This document shows positions 35,051-47,082 of a stretch of 64,000 nucleotides of DNA, piece by piece. Source of the stretch: Chytriomyces cf. hyalinus JEL632 (lineage: Eukaryota; Chytridiomycota; Chytridiomycetes; Chytridiales; Chytriomycetaceae); the NCBI GenBank assembly GCA_025435555.1, contig JAIWWG010000015.1:62001-126000 (forward strand), in the 5' to 3' direction. The notes beneath the pieces were generated by a model that was not told the DNA's origin, searched no databases, and worked only from the letters and a program-made list of their open reading frames with translations. Both the position numbers and the translations under genes were made by a program. Every line of letters starts with the position of its first letter. The first letter of the stretch is position 1.

Positions 35051-36684
35051 ATGCAAATGGCAACCCTCTCGCCCACACTCAACAGAGAACGCCGGCTGTC
35101 ATCCGCATCAGCCATTGCCGGCGCAATGTCGAACGTGATCAATACGGACGGCTACGAGCGGAACGAAGTCTCCACAGCCTCAGGGAACGAGTTCCAACAG
35201 TCGTGGTTCAACTTCATCACAACAAAGGTGCGCGACTGCGATCGAAAACTCGCTCTCTCTCTCTCTTGGACACACAGGAAACAGCTAACACCCTCCTTCT
35301 AATGTGCATACACCCGTGCATCTTTAACCAGGGAACTGTTTTGAACAATATTCTCGTGCCTGGATTCCTGTTCACCATCTGGGGCGCAACCTGGACCATC
35401 ATCTACATGCTGACCAGCTTCAGAGTCCTCTTTCCAAACTCCCAAGCGCTCATCTCGATCATCAGTTTTGGTGCGTGCATTCCCCTCGTTTCTCATTTAA
35501 GCCTTCAGTTCGGCGGACTCCTCCAAAAAAAATTTTAAGGCTGTGTTGGTCACTCACACAAAGTACACACTGTACAACAGTGGTGGCCTTGATTCTCGGT
35601 TACAGAACAAACTCTGCGTATGATCGTTACTGGGAGGCTAGAAAGGTGTGGGGAACTCTCGTAACGCATTCCAGAAACTTGGCGAGAGCATTCTGGGTGA
35701 GACCAACAGCACAATTCCATTCCCGCGATCGCCCCGAGTTTACTGAGCGCCTAATTTGCTGCTTTTTTGAATGCATACTCCAGTGCTCCACAAGCGCATC
35801 AACTCCTCAGCAAGAAATTGAACGTCTTGGCGCAATCAATTTGATCATGGCCTACTCTGTCGCGCTCAAACACGCTCTGAGAGATGAACAAGGATTTCAT
35901 GTGTGTTGAAAAAGTAACTTGTTTCGCCAGTGGGACTCTTGAATCTGACTCCTCGACTTTTATTTGCTGACAAACAAGTTTACGGACTTGGCGCACTTGC
36001 TTGTTCACGTGCCAAAGTTCCGCCCTGGAGCCCGTAACCCACCCAAGGAAAACATTCCAATGGAAATCATTCTTCTTTTGACTGAATACGTGCGCAATGC
36101 GGAGGAAGCCAGTTGAGTCGCCCTTTTCTGTCATTTGTCCCCAATGTTTTTCTGACGGGCTTCGTATCCGCAGAGATTCTTGAGGCCACTCCAAAGTCCA
36201 TCATGAACGGATGCATTGGAGGAATGATTGAATGTTTGACCAACTTTGAGCGTATTCGCAACACTCCAATCCCCTTGGCATACGCCATCCACTTGAAACA
36301 TATCTTGGTTCTTTTTCTGTTGGCGCTTCCGTTCCAGATTTCTCAAGTCTTGTAGTTGAGTGCCGAGCTGTTGTTTTATTGGACCAAGTGTCTATTTGCT
36401 TTATTCTATACGGTTTCTCACACACTCCATTGTTTTATCACGCTTGTGTCAGTTGGCTAGCAATCCCAGTCATGCTCATTGCATCCTTCACGCTTCTCGG
36501 AATTGAATCCATTTCAGCAGAAATCGAGCAGCCATTCGGATATGACGTGAATGACTTGCGATTGAATGAGTTTTGCAATGATTTACGAATGGAGTTGAAC
36601 GCGCTTACGCACAACTCCAAGAGTGACCGCGATGTGCTTTCTTGGAACTTGGACGCAGTCCGGGACAAGAACAAGAACGTTTGA
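35051..36684 (+). CDS. Bestrophin-like (UPF0187) anion channel, copy A
   Basis: About six or seven exons. A Ser-rich N-terminus (MQMATLSPTLNRERRLSSAS) leads into FQQSWFNFITTKGTVLNN, two hydrophobic helices, then the family signature ILGYRTNSAYDRYWEARKVWG. Later blocks are RLGAINLIMAYSVALKHALR, CLTNFERIRNTPIPLAYAIH and GIESISAEIEQPFGYDVNDL near the end. These are standard for fungal and bacterial relatives of bestrophin (RFP-TM family), which form pentameric chloride or other anion channels. Introns lie near 35228-35331, 35472-35579, 35697-35782, 35899-35979, 36109-36173 and 36354-36450. A close paralogue with matching intron positions follows directly. Confidence 0.9.
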
Positions 36685-36913
36685 GATGGGACTAGGAAGA
36701 GCGAGGGTATATAACGGGGTGTGTGTGTGGGTATGTGTTTGTGTGGATCTGTGACTGTTACTGAATCAGTATATTTTTTTGCGTGTTTGTGTTTTGAAAG
36801 AGAAGAAGTGGTAAAAACGCGTTTCCGTGTGTTTGCACATGTCTTTTTTTATCAGGTGCCCGTAAAAAGTCTTCATCTCATTTCGTAAAATCGCAAATAG
36901 GGTCACCGCGCAA

Positions 36914-38640
36914 ATGTCAGTCCGCCAACGGCCCCTTCCCGCCATCCCGGACCCAAACATGCCACAGCAGCAACCCACCGATTCGGTCGTCGAAATGCCT
37001 CCCCAGGCCCCACCTCTCGAAGCCCCGCAACAAGCTCATCAGGTCCATAAGGCAACCAGTCGCGCCACAATCGCAAGCCAGACACCGAGCCAGCTGCTCC
37101 GCGGAATGGGTCCCATCTACGATCTCGACCAGCTTGAGACGGATGACGAAGACCAATCCAAAGAAGAAGCGGACGAGGCCAAGAAAAAGAGACGCATGTG
37201 GAAAGCGTACCGACGGGATCGAAATCAGTTCCAGGCAACCTGGTTTGACTTTGTCACGTTGAAAGGGAGCGTGCTGCGTAGTGTGTTTATTCCGGGGATG
37301 GTTGCGACTGTGTGGGGAGTTGGTTGGGTGTGTGTATTCATGCTGACTTCGTTCCGGGCGCTGTTTCCGAATAGTCAGGCGTTTATTTCGATCGTGAGCT
37401 TTGGTCTGTATTTCCTCGTTGTCCTTTTTTTTTTGTGAAGTTGGTCCTTCAATCACTCACACGCCGCCAAACAGTGGTTGCCTTAATTCTCGGTTACAGA
37501 ACGAATTCGGCGTATGACCGATACTGGGAGGCACGCAAAGTATGGGGAGTACTCATCACTCAGTCCAGGAACCTGGCTCGATGCATCTGGGTGTGTGCAG
37601 TTGATGAGTCATCTGTTGCTGGTCTAACCCATGTTCTTGCAGTGCGCAACAGACGCGAAAGGAAATGCGAAATATGAACGCCAACGGTTGGGCGCCATAA
37701 ACCTGATCATGGCCTTCGCAGTTAGCACAAAACATATGCTGCGAAATGAATTGGGGCATAACGTAAAATGAACCCTTGTTTTATTTTTAATTTTGGTTCA
37801 TATTTACCAAACAATCCACCTTCTTTTTAGTACACGGATCTTGCCCACCTTCTGATCCACATTCCCAAATACAGGCCTGGATACAAACCCAAAACGACTG
37901 CGCCAAATCAGAACGCCATCCTTCTAAAGAACGAGCAAGTGCGCCAAGAAAGCATCCCCCTCGATGTCGTCCTTCTTTTAACCGAGTACACGCGGCACAC
38001 AGCCGAGCATGAGATTATTGATGCAACCACCAAAACATTGTTGAACGGATTCGTTGGAGGTCTGATTGAATGCCTGACAAGTTTTGAGCGCATTCGAAAC
38101 ACTCCAATTCCGCTTGCGTATGCGATTCATTTGAAGCATATTTTGGTTATTTTCTTGCTTGCATTGCCGTTTCAGATTCCGCAAGTGTTGGGGTAATCTT
38201 TTTTTATTTTTTTTAATTTTTAGTTTTTGGTAGCGTGGAACTTATCAATCTTCTTTCTCTAACTCCATTCTCCTTCTTTTTCTTATTTCAAACCCATTGT
38301 GCATTTCAGATGGCTTTCCATCCCAGTCATTTTTATTGCATCCTTCACGCTCCTTGGAATCGAATCGATTGCCGGTGAAATTGAACAGCCTTTCGGATAC
38401 GATTACAATGATTTGCGCATGAACGACTTTTGCGACTCGCTTCGACTCGAGCTGCACGCGCTGACCCAAGATCGAGATGCAAAATCTCGGAGCGTGGAAC
38501 GATGGACCCTAGGCGGGTTAACAAGGGAAGAAACCGTGAAGCGAGAGCGAGTTAGAAGGGCGACTGAGTTTGGATTGAGCAATTTTGCAGATTCCGTAGT
38601 TGGTGAGGTGGACGGTGTGTTGTCAGGTCAGATGAAGTAA
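36914..38640 (+). CDS. Bestrophin-like (UPF0187) anion channel, copy B
   Basis: Tandem duplicate of the preceding gene, 229 bp downstream. The core is almost the same: FLTS-type helix, ILGYRTNSAYDRYWEARKVWG, RLGAINLIMAFAVSTKHMLR, CLTSFERIRNTPIPLAYAIH, GIESIAGEIEQPFGYDYNDL. It differs in a longer hydrophilic N-terminus (MSVRQRPLPAIPDPNMPQQQ, with a Glu/Asp-rich stretch and KKKRR) and a charged C-terminal tail of about 60 residues ending VDGVLSGQMK. The middle loop between the fourth and fifth exons is longer. Different cytosolic tails on a kept channel core suggest divergence in regulation or partners. Introns sit at positions equivalent to copy A. Confidence 0.9.
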
Positions 38641-38804
38641 GGGGAAGGTTCTCAGGCAGAATACGATCTCAGCGTGCAAAAAAGCAAAGGGAATAGAAGG
38701 ACGTGATTGGAATTTCGGCCTCATTTATTATCATTAGGGAACGTGCAAAGCGGAAATAAATTCAGCTGAATTTGGAGGTTGTCCGGAAAAGAGAAGCAGG
38801 CGAA

Positions 38805-41800
38805 ATGAGTGGAAACAAGCGGCGTCGCAAGAGCGCAACGAGGCAAGAGACAAGTGAGGTGAACGAGAAGGAGGCAAATCCAGACGCAGAGAAGAAAAGG
38901 GATGTCGGGAAAGCACGGGAGCAAAGCCATCTTGGGCCGTATCTTCACACGCTCAACGTGTCCCTTATCAACGCAAAGCTGCCATTCCCGCTGAACACAA
39001 ACGAAACCACTGCCGCAACAACTTCAGTACCCAGCCATGCTTTGAAAGTGCGCAACCTGTTCCACGCTCTGTCTGTGCATCCGCTCGAGCTGAGTATCGT
39101 TCAAGCGCAGACACGCGCGCTGTCACGCCGCATCGCAGTCGAACAGTCGCAAGCAACTTTGATGGATGTCGCAATGTGCCAGCTTGACGGCAGAGATGCG
39201 CTGAGTTTACCTTGTCTGGGAGAAAGGTTTGTTTATTCACTTTGTTGGGCGTGTGATGCACATTAACCCCGTTCTCCGGCTGAACTTATGCTCTCGCATC
39301 AACTAAAATACAGCCACGAGGATGTGCTTCTGAAACCGAGTGGCTGCGAGTCTCTTGCTGTGTCGCTCGACTCAATCCCTCTCGACCATTTCATTCCGTG
39401 CACACTTGTCCGAGTCGACGAAGTATACGACGCAACAGACCCCAACTGGAACAAAGCGTATGCGTGCGCGTTAAAAGCGGCTGGTCTAACTATTGTCGAC
39501 TCGGTTTTCGAATCCCAAGAACTAGAAGACCGCTGGGAATCTCTGGCCCCATATACACACTCGCCTGACAGCGAACTTTTGGTGCAGCAGCAAAAGACGA
39601 AAAAAGCGGGAGCTAAAAAGCGGCGCGAATCTGGCTCGTCTTCTTCTCGGTCGACATCGAAACGTCACCGATACAGCGGCGCAAACTCTTCTGACGATAT
39701 TTTGCCCATTTTTGTGATTCCCGAACGAAAACACCGGAAAGCTCCAACTTCCAGGTTTTCCATGGGAAGCGAAATTGAGCACATTTCCTTTGAAGAGGAT
39801 GAAGAGGATGAATCAAATAAGGCACTTGGTAAATCTGCACCCAAAAGGCATCTTTATCCTGGAGATTTGTATCGAGAAGCAGTGGAGCAATGGGAGCGTT
39901 CAGAAACAATGAACCAGCTGTATGCGCGAAAAGATTTTTTGGCCGCGGGAATGTATTCTGGTGTTTTGAATCAGGCATCCTCTGAAACAAGCCCTGGCTG
40001 CATCGAAAAGCAAGACACGAGTTCGAATGTCGCAGCTACTTCGAATTTATCGAATGGAACAACGGAACAGTCGGCATCTGACAGAAACCATCTCTTCAAA
40101 TTTGCCATGCCAATGTACTATGGAGAAGCTTTACTGGATACAGAAGAAGATTTTCAGTTACCTTTCGATCTCTTTAAATTTGTCGAAGTTGTTAGTGCCG
40201 GCGAATTGGTAACTTGATATTTGCGGTTGGACCTGTCGTAAAATTGTTCAGCTCTGCCTTCACCAAACAACCAGGCAACAAAGCCGCTGCTTCAGTCAAT
40301 CGGAAAGCGGAAACCTGCACAATTCACTCGCATAAAAAAGAGTTGAGCAGTTTTTCGTTTAACCGGAATCATGCCCGAGATCTGATCTTTTTTTTTTTTT
40401 TTTTTGCTGCGAAAGACATTTTCGTGGACAGGAAACCAAACAAACTTGTTGGAGAAATCCCAGTGTGCCTTTGTGTTGCGCCTGAAGATGGAAGTCCGGG
40501 TTGTGGATCGGACTGTCTGAATCGGTACGATATCAGCCTTCCGCGCCAAAGTATCACTTAGAAAACTTATGTTTCTTCTGTTTTTTTTACCAGGCTTATG
40601 CAGTTTGAATGCACACCGGGAAAATGTCCCACAGGATCTGCATGCTCAAACCAAGCGTTCCAGAAAGGCGTCTCGTTGCCTGGTCTTGAAATCTGCTTGG
40701 TAACCCAAAGCTACAACTATGAATTCAGCGTCTGTACCGGTCATAACCAGCTGCATATTTACAGACGAACGGCCGAGGATTTGGAATCCGCACCACAAAC
40801 GCGATTCCCAAAAACAAGCTCGTGATGGAATATTGCGGAGAAGTGATTGACCAAGAGACATGTCTTGAACGCATGCGAACGGTGTATGCGCATACACAGC
40901 ATTATTATTTTTTGAATTATGATAAAGGCGAGGTTATTGACGGGTGTCGAAAAGGGAGCGACGCGCGCTTTGTGAATCACAGCTGCGACCCTAATTGTCG
41001 CATTGAAAAGTGGTATGTGTAAATCTTTTTTCATCAATCTGTCTGAAATATCACCGCTTCAACAGGAGCGCGAATGGAGAATATCATGTCGGAATTTTTG
41101 CAGACAAGGATATTGAAATGGGATCGGAATTAACGTATGACTACAAATTTGAATCGTTTGGCCCAATGAAGAAATGTTTATGTGGTGGTCGAAAGTGTCG
41201 AGGTGATTCTTTGGCATGTAACCCAGTCCGGTGCTAACCCCATCCATCCCCAGGATTCCTTGGCCGCAACAACAAGAGCAATGACTTGCTTTCGGATATC
41301 AAAGCGCTGAAGCTAGGTTTGCTGCATTTGCATCCATTTGGTAGCTTTTCAAAATCCCTAAATTTCCAACCAACCTGGTATGATAGCCTCCTACTCGACA
41401 CTTGATCCAACGCAACTGCAAGAAACAAGCACTGGAATTTCCGTAAATGATTCGAAGCACGTACCTTTCGCATTCATCCGGCGTTATACAGCAAAATCAG
41501 TTTTGTCATCTCAAGCGACTCCGTCCAATGCGTCACAGCTTGTTACAGTACCTCGGCCAGAAAACGGGCTCCATTTTCGCATACATGTACTTAATGGTAC
41601 TCCTTTTGAAAGCGGTGTCAATATTGCGTATTTCCGAGGCCGGACCCCGCCAGAAACGCTTGTTGCCTTATTTCGCGAAGCTGTGACGCACGTCATTTCA
41701 ACGCGAAGAAATCGCAGCCAGTCATTGCCCACGGTGCCGAGTGTTCATGCATCATTGATGACGACTCCAATCCGCAACAAAAAAAGCAACAAATTTGACT

Positions 41801-42768
41801 TGTTTGGAGTGCCGACAGTTGCAATACCAGCAACACCAGTGCAAGCACCATCGTCCGTAACTATGAGTGCACTTCCGTCTGCAGCAAACAGCACTGAAAT
41901 CCCAGCTGCGAAATTCAATTCAGAACCTGCCATGGCCCCTACATCTCATCAACACAAGCTCCCGTTTCTCGCGCGGAATCTCCTGGGTTTTTCAAGAGGC
42001 AAATCTGCATGGGATGCCCTGTTTGCCAGGCAAATGATTGCAGAGTGTCAGTTTGAAGTTGAAAAGGAGGAACAGGAGTTGGCTCTCGAGGATTCTGATG
42101 ACACTGCAAACACAATGTCCCAAGCTCGGCGTGCACAACTGAAGAAGCAAAGACGCACGTTCTTGAAGCGGAATTTGAAAAAATTTGTCAACGCGAGGAT
42201 GGTCGAGGCAGCAACTGTTGGCTCGAAGCGACTGAAGAGTCAATCTCGACCTATTATCAAGCGTTCATCAGCAAGAATTAGACCAGGAATGCAACAGGTT
42301 CACGATATGCTATTGCAAAAAGCCACTGAAACGGCGCGAGATGCTCGCAGACAACGGATGCGGCGCTCTCGAGGGATTGAAACTATCATGGAGAGTTGGG
42401 TCAAGAGTGAAAAAAAGGCTTCCTATTTCAACTCACCCGATCCAAAGAAGGGCGGAGCAAAGGCGATGGGCGGCGCAGGTCAGAAAAACGCAGCAATCTC
42501 CAACCCAATCAAAAAAGGATCTGCGCGACGAAGAAGTAACAATGGTTACCAATTGACGGTGGAGATTGATGTTGGTTCACATTCGAGCAACAAGCACTCA
42601 ACAGTGCAATCAGCTGCTGGCAGTGAGGGAGGCGGTGTGAACAGTGTCGGGGTTTGCGAGAAGCCAGCTGGTCGAAGAATGAGTGGCAGACAGCGCGGGA
42701 AAGCATCGGTTGCTTCAAGTGGGGAAAAAGTGGGTGCTTCGATGGATGAGAAGGAGAACTCGAATTGA
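38805..42768 (+). CDS. ASH1: ASH1-type SET-domain histone H3 lysine methyltransferase
   Basis: Long multi-exon gene. An unfamiliar N-terminus (MSGNKRRRKSATRQ, a 300-residue region with basic patches and an acidic FEEDEEDESN stretch) leads to an AWS block with CGSDCLNR and, after an intron, FECTPGKCPTGSACSNQAFQ. The SET domain follows: GRGFGIRTTNAIPKNKLVME, YCGEVIDQE, DARFVNHSCDPNC, ELTYDYKFESF, then the post-SET CLCGGRKCRGFLG. This pattern, especially EVIDGCRKGSDARFVNHSCD, is closest to ASH1, which dimethylates H3K36. After it comes about 450 residues of basic, Ser-rich sequence without the bromo, PHD or BAH domains of animal ASH1. An intron (about 41318-41387) joins the SET exon to this tail in frame; a separate downstream gene is the alternative. 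Confidence 0.85.
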
Positions 42769-43857
42769 AGTTTTTTAAATAAGACGAGAAAGTTTCTTGC
42801 TGGATTCATCCGTGTGATCTCCCGCTGGTTTTGCTGCCTTCTTCTTTGCAAAGAATTCCCTTCTCCATGCTGTTTAATGAGTGGTATTTAACTGATAACA
42901 TGAACTTTTCAAACTGTGTCGCAGTCAAAGACACTTGGACTGGTACGCCATAAGCCGGTCTTACTCATTTTGCAACAACGCGGCAGACGTGGACTTTTTT
43001 TTTCAAGTGTCGGTGTTCCTGAACAATAGTTGACCAGTTTTCACATGTAAGGTACTTTAGTCTCTAAAGTGGTCCCAGTGAACCCATGTTAACTTGTAGC
43101 ATTGGTATAAATTACTCTTACTTTATCGTACCCATCGGTCACAGGATGGCCATGCAAGTCTGTTGTAAGCTCTCACCTGGTTCCTATATGATTGCACCAC
43201 ACTCTAATCTGAACTAGAGTTAGCCCGTGTACCTTAAGGTGCCACAGTGGAAGCGACTGCATACTCGAGGTGCGCTTTCTACGATATCTGCCAAGACCCC
43301 AGAGGAGCTTCAAGTGGAATACAATTTTCTCGAATTTTGGCGCCTTTTCCTTCCTATTCAGAATGAAATGTTGACAGGGCTGGCGCCAAATACAGTCCAA
43401 CTCACGGCCAATCTTCAGGATCTCAAGAAAACACCACATGAATGTCAATTCGGACGCATTCTGATCCAAAAACAGAGCCACAGGACTTATGATGTCTAAT
43501 GAAAGTGGAGCCTTGCTACCATATCATCAAAACAATGTTAGGTGGTGCTGTCAAGTATCGTGTTCGAGTTGCCGGTATGGGCAGTAGGGACAAAGGTGGG
43601 CAGCAAAGAGGTGAAGCTGCTCTTGGTACGTTGACAGCGGTAAAGATTCCAAAAATCAAGACTCGGCTTGTTTTGAACTTCATTCATTGTTTCACTGGTG
43701 TGTTGTTTGGGAATAAACGGTTGTTATTTTCAAAAAACAAAAATTTTATCCGCCCAGTCCTTCAATTATTCCGCCGTTTGTTTCAGCGTGCGGTACACAT
43801 ATAAATGCGCCATGTCTGATACACCCTATCTCCAACTCCAACAACGCTTGAATCAAA
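42769..43857. other. Intergenic region with open frames of unknown meaning
   Basis: Plus frames at 43227-43499 and 43499-43804 and an antisense frame at 43173-43481 are open but overlap, lack splice or domain support, and match nothing I recognise. A small inverted repeat (ACTCTA..TAGAGT) lies near 43200-43220. It could be an old, decayed gene or element, but I cannot show it. Confidence 0.35.
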
Positions 43858-44556
43858 ATGAAGACCTTTGCCCTCCTCGCTCTCTCTGCCATGGCACTCG
43901 GTGCCCCAACAAGCCGCCGCCGCGACATTGCGGACGCCATGGGCACTTTACTCAACGGCGTTGGATCCGCAGCAAAAGACCTTTTCGCCAACGGCTCCAA
44001 AGCCAAGGACGCCAGCGGCGTGCCAGTTAATACCGATACTGCGCCATACTCTGTATTGTTTGCTCCAGCGGCGCCAAAGGACGCAACAGACGCATTTTCA
44101 AACTTTGCAAACCACGTGTACGGTGTCTCGGCGTCCCTTCTTGGCCTCAGTACGGCGATTGGACCTGAGCAGATTAAAGCTCTCGCTCGGATCGGTTACG
44201 CGCATGAAGTGCTGGAGGCTATCGAAGCCGGAAAGATGGAATCAGAAGCTAGCACGGCAAACAGTCCCGCATTGCAGGCTCTTATCAAGAACACGCCCTG
44301 TGTCAACAATGGATTCAAACTGGCTGAGTTGGACCCGACACCGCAGAACGCGTTGTATGTTGCCCAGCAGATTTGCATTGTGAGAGACGCGTTGATTTTG
44401 CCAAACATTCTTGAGATGGGGAAACTGTCTGGTGCCAAGAATTTGATTGTGTTTACTCCGGTAGGACCCATGTTGGGACAGGGTGCTGTTGCTGTTCAGC
44501 AGCCGGGGAGCGAACTTGTGCTTGCAGCTCAGAAGGCGCTCGGTTGCTCTGAGTAG
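43858..44556 (+). CDS. Secreted protein of an unrecognised family, copy A
   Basis: Single-exon gene, 232 residues. A signal peptide (MKTFALLALSAMALGAP) is followed by SRRR, a possible processing site. The mature part is Ala-rich and helical: AMGTLLNGVGSAAKDLFANG, then the strongest block YSVLFAPAAPKDATDAFSNF followed by ANHVYGVSASLLGL, and a tail with NTPCVNNG, LILPNILEMGKLSGAKN and ALGCSE. Only two cysteines remain in the mature protein (NTPC and ALGC), one pair if they bond. No catalytic motif is visible. Copy B follows 518 bp downstream with about half the residues the same. Function unknown; extracellular location inferred from the signal peptide. Confidence 0.85.
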   Translation: MKTFALLALSAMALGAPTSRRRDIADAMGTLLNGVGSAAKDLFANGSKAKDASGVPVNTDTAPYSVLFAPAAPKDATDAFSNFANHVYGVSASLLGLSTAIGPEQIKALARIGYAHEVLEAIEAGKMESEASTANSPALQALIKNTPCVNNGFKLAELDPTPQNALYVAQQICIVRDALILPNILEMGKLSGAKNLIVFTPVGPMLGQGAVAVQQPGSELVLAAQKALGCSE

Positions 44557-45074
44557 TTTAATTGTCAACTTGTTAGCCAGCATTTGAGGCGTGTTGTGTT
44601 GTGGGAAGCATTGTATCCATGTCATGTGTAGAACGAACGTATTATTATTTGAAAAAAAAGGTTGAAATAAACAATCTTTGACTTGTTAAAACTGCTGTGC
44701 CTGTTTCTTACTGCTGCGGCCGGGAGGAGTTAATTACGCGCAGTGAGTTGGGGCTTGTACCGGAGTGCACCTGTGCATCACACTTGCTATCAATAACGTC
44801 CCAACTTCACAAGGTGGGTGTTTGCGCTGCGTTTAGGCATCAGTTCAACCAAAAAAATCTGAGAATGAATGAAAGTTAAATAACGATGGATGCCAAGGCG
44901 GTAGTACCGCAACAACACGGCATAGATGACAATAATGCGTGTTAATAAAATAAAATTCAGTTATTTATCACCTCTGAGTCATCTGTTTGAACATTCCTCC
45001 ATTGCTTCTGAAACCCAATAAATACCAGCAGACGGACGCTGCACCATGGCTACAGAAACAGCCAGAGTACTAGC
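44557..45074. other. Intergenic region between the two secreted paralogues
   Basis: No gene supported; contains an AT-rich stretch just before copy B. Confidence 0.4.
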
Positions 45075-45831
45075 ATGAAGCTCCTGTCGCTCGTTCTGTT
45101 TGCCCTTGTCGCAAAGTCGGTCCCAGTGCCAACCATCTTTGACGAGTTTGTGGCGGCATTTGGCAATGCTGCCAAGCAGCTACTAGACCAAGGAAACTCG
45201 GCCCAAACCGGCGAACCTATCAACACCAAAAGCCCGGCATATTCCGTATTGTTTGCGCCCGCTAATCCAAAGGACTCTACCGATGCTTTCAGCAACTTTG
45301 CCAATCATGTGTACGGAGTTTCAGCGACCATCCTCGGTCTATCGACAGCGATAGGAGCTGAACAGATTGCAGCGTTGGGAAATATTGGGTATGCACATGA
45401 GGCTTTGGAATCGATCGAGGCTATGAAGGTAAGAATTGGCTGTACAACCCCTATTTTTTGGTCAAGTTGCTGACACCCATCGTTACATAACGGCCATGTC
45501 CCAGATGGCAAGCAACGCTGCACCCGGCAGCTTAGCACTCCAGGCACTCGTTGATAACACGCCGTGTATTTTGAATGGCATGCAGTCTGCAATTCAAACG
45601 CCAACAGCTGAGAACGCTGTACTGGTTGCACAGCAAATGTCGACTGTTCGAGATGCGTATATCTTACCAAATATCCTCGCACTGGGAAAGGAAAGCGGTG
45701 CCAGGAATTTGCTGGAGCTGACTCCGACTGGGCCCATCCTTGGACAAGGGTCGGTGGCTGTGCAGGCAGCTGGAAGCGCGCTATTGCTGGACGCGCAGCG
45801 TGCGCTTGGTTGCAGCAGTGTGTCCTCGTAG
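45075..45831 (+). CDS. Secreted protein of an unrecognised family, copy B
   Basis: Two exons (45075-45428 and 45505-45831, 681 nt, 226 residues); the intron falls just after IEAMK, where copy A has no intron. A signal peptide (MKLLSLVLFALVAKSVPVP) is followed by the same blocks as copy A: SVLFAPANPKDSTDAFSNFA, NHVYGVSATILGLSTAIG, IGYAHEALESIE, NTPCILNG, YILPNILALGKESGARN, RALGCSS. It lacks the SRRR processing site of copy A. Tandem duplication is clear; gain or loss of the intron happened after or during it. No known family recognised. Confidence 0.87.
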
Positions 45832-45940
45832 CATTGACGGTTGTGTATTATACTGTGCAGTTTGTCTTCGTTGGGAAAATGAAAGTTCCATTTATGAAAA
45901 TCGCAATCGACCAATCAAATCAGAGTGCTAATCAAGTGAA

Positions 45941-46885
45941 ATGGGCATTCGATTCGTGACCCAGTTGCTGCTGCTCGCTGCTGCCAACGCGGCCAACGTC
46001 GGCCGCAACGGTCACCACAACCCGGCTGTGCCTGCTGCGAACATGGCTCTCATCATCGACTGCCAGTACACTATCCTCACCACCGGCATCATGACATGCA
46101 GACAGATTGCCGACCTTGCTTCCATCTCGCTGGCGTCCTTTGTATCTATCAACCCAAAGGTCAACTGCGCAATGACTGTCCCTAAGGGCTCTTACGTATG
46201 CGTGCCAGAGGCAGTGCTGCCGCCATCTACATCAACGCAGTCGGGATCGCCTTCTGGAGCCACTCTTGCTGCAGCAGGCACGGCCAGAGCGACTGGAACA
46301 GCTACAGCAATGGCTACTTCAGCAGCTGCTTCTTCAGCCCAATCAGTGACCACAGCTTCCGACGCACCTGTGGAGTCGCCATCTCCATCTCCGTCTCCAG
46401 CTCACGAAGAGCCACCAAAAGGAGACCCATGCGGATACATTACATCGCTCGCCGATAAATACGGCGGCAGCAACGACCCAGCGACCGTTCTTGCCCTCCA
46501 CAACGAAATCAGGGCTTACACTTCCTCTGTCACGGGTCAATCTCTGGGCCCTCTCTCATGGGACGGAGGCGTGGCCGGTACGGCATACAGCGACGCCGTG
46601 TACTCGATCAGCTACTCGGACTGTGCCAGCAACGGACTCTCCCATTCCCCAGACTTTCCCAATGTCGCGCTAAAGAGTCTTGGATGGAGCGACTTTGTCA
46701 CGGCGACCAAGTTGTTTATTTCAAACGATGAAGGGTTTGGATCCGAGTGTTCGTTGTACTTCAACTATGGGAACAGCGCGACGCATTTTGGGAACATGGT
46801 CGCGCCAGTGAGTAGCATGGGGTGTGCTGTTGCGGACTGCGCTGGAGGCATGTTTGGAGGCGTGGTTGCATGCGACTACGCATGA
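45941..46885 (+). CDS. Secreted LysM-CAP chimera 1
   Basis: Single exon, 314 residues. Signal peptide (about 1-18), then GRNGHHNP (21-28), a variant of the GHW motif seen in its relatives. LysM at about 39-91 (CQYTILTTGIMTCRQIADLA .. SINPKVNC .. PKGSYVCVPEA), a Ser/Thr/Ala/Pro-rich linker to about 160, and a CAP (SCP/PR-1) domain at 163-314 starting PCGYITSLADKYGG. CAP marks: LHNEIRA (186-192), LSWDGGVAGTA, and C-terminal SATHFGNMV and GGVVACDYA. The usual GEN glutamate motif reads VALKSLG here, so the metal-binding tetrad is incomplete. LysM binds chitin or peptidoglycan glycans; CAP proteins bind lipids or sterols. The CAP type is the same as in the LysM-free gene at 54800. Confidence 0.88.
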   Translation: MGIRFVTQLLLLAAANAANVGRNGHHNPAVPAANMALIIDCQYTILTTGIMTCRQIADLASISLASFVSINPKVNCAMTVPKGSYVCVPEAVLPPSTSTQSGSPSGATLAAAGTARATGTATAMATSAAASSAQSVTTASDAPVESPSPSPSPAHEEPPKGDPCGYITSLADKYGGSNDPATVLALHNEIRAYTSSVTGQSLGPLSWDGGVAGTAYSDAVYSISYSDCASNGLSHSPDFPNVALKSLGWSDFVTATKLFISNDEGFGSECSLYFNYGNSATHFGNMVAPVSSMGCAVADCAGGMFGGVVACDYA

Positions 46886-47082
46886 GATGCTGGCTGGTGT
46901 GCTGCTAGCGAGGTAGAGGGATACAGCGAGACTAAACAGAAGATAAATAAAAACAAAAAGCAAACAAAAATAATCTCACAAGCCGTCAATCCATTTACGA
47001 AAATGACGGTTTGCTTCATTTTTTAAGGGCCAGTGCCAATACTTTCAAACAACCAAACCTCATTTCCTCACTCTCCCACGCT

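Noticed and set aside
43173-43499. Overlapping sense and antisense frames thought to be a transposase fragment
   Set aside because: No catalytic motif and no terminal repeats that I can show.
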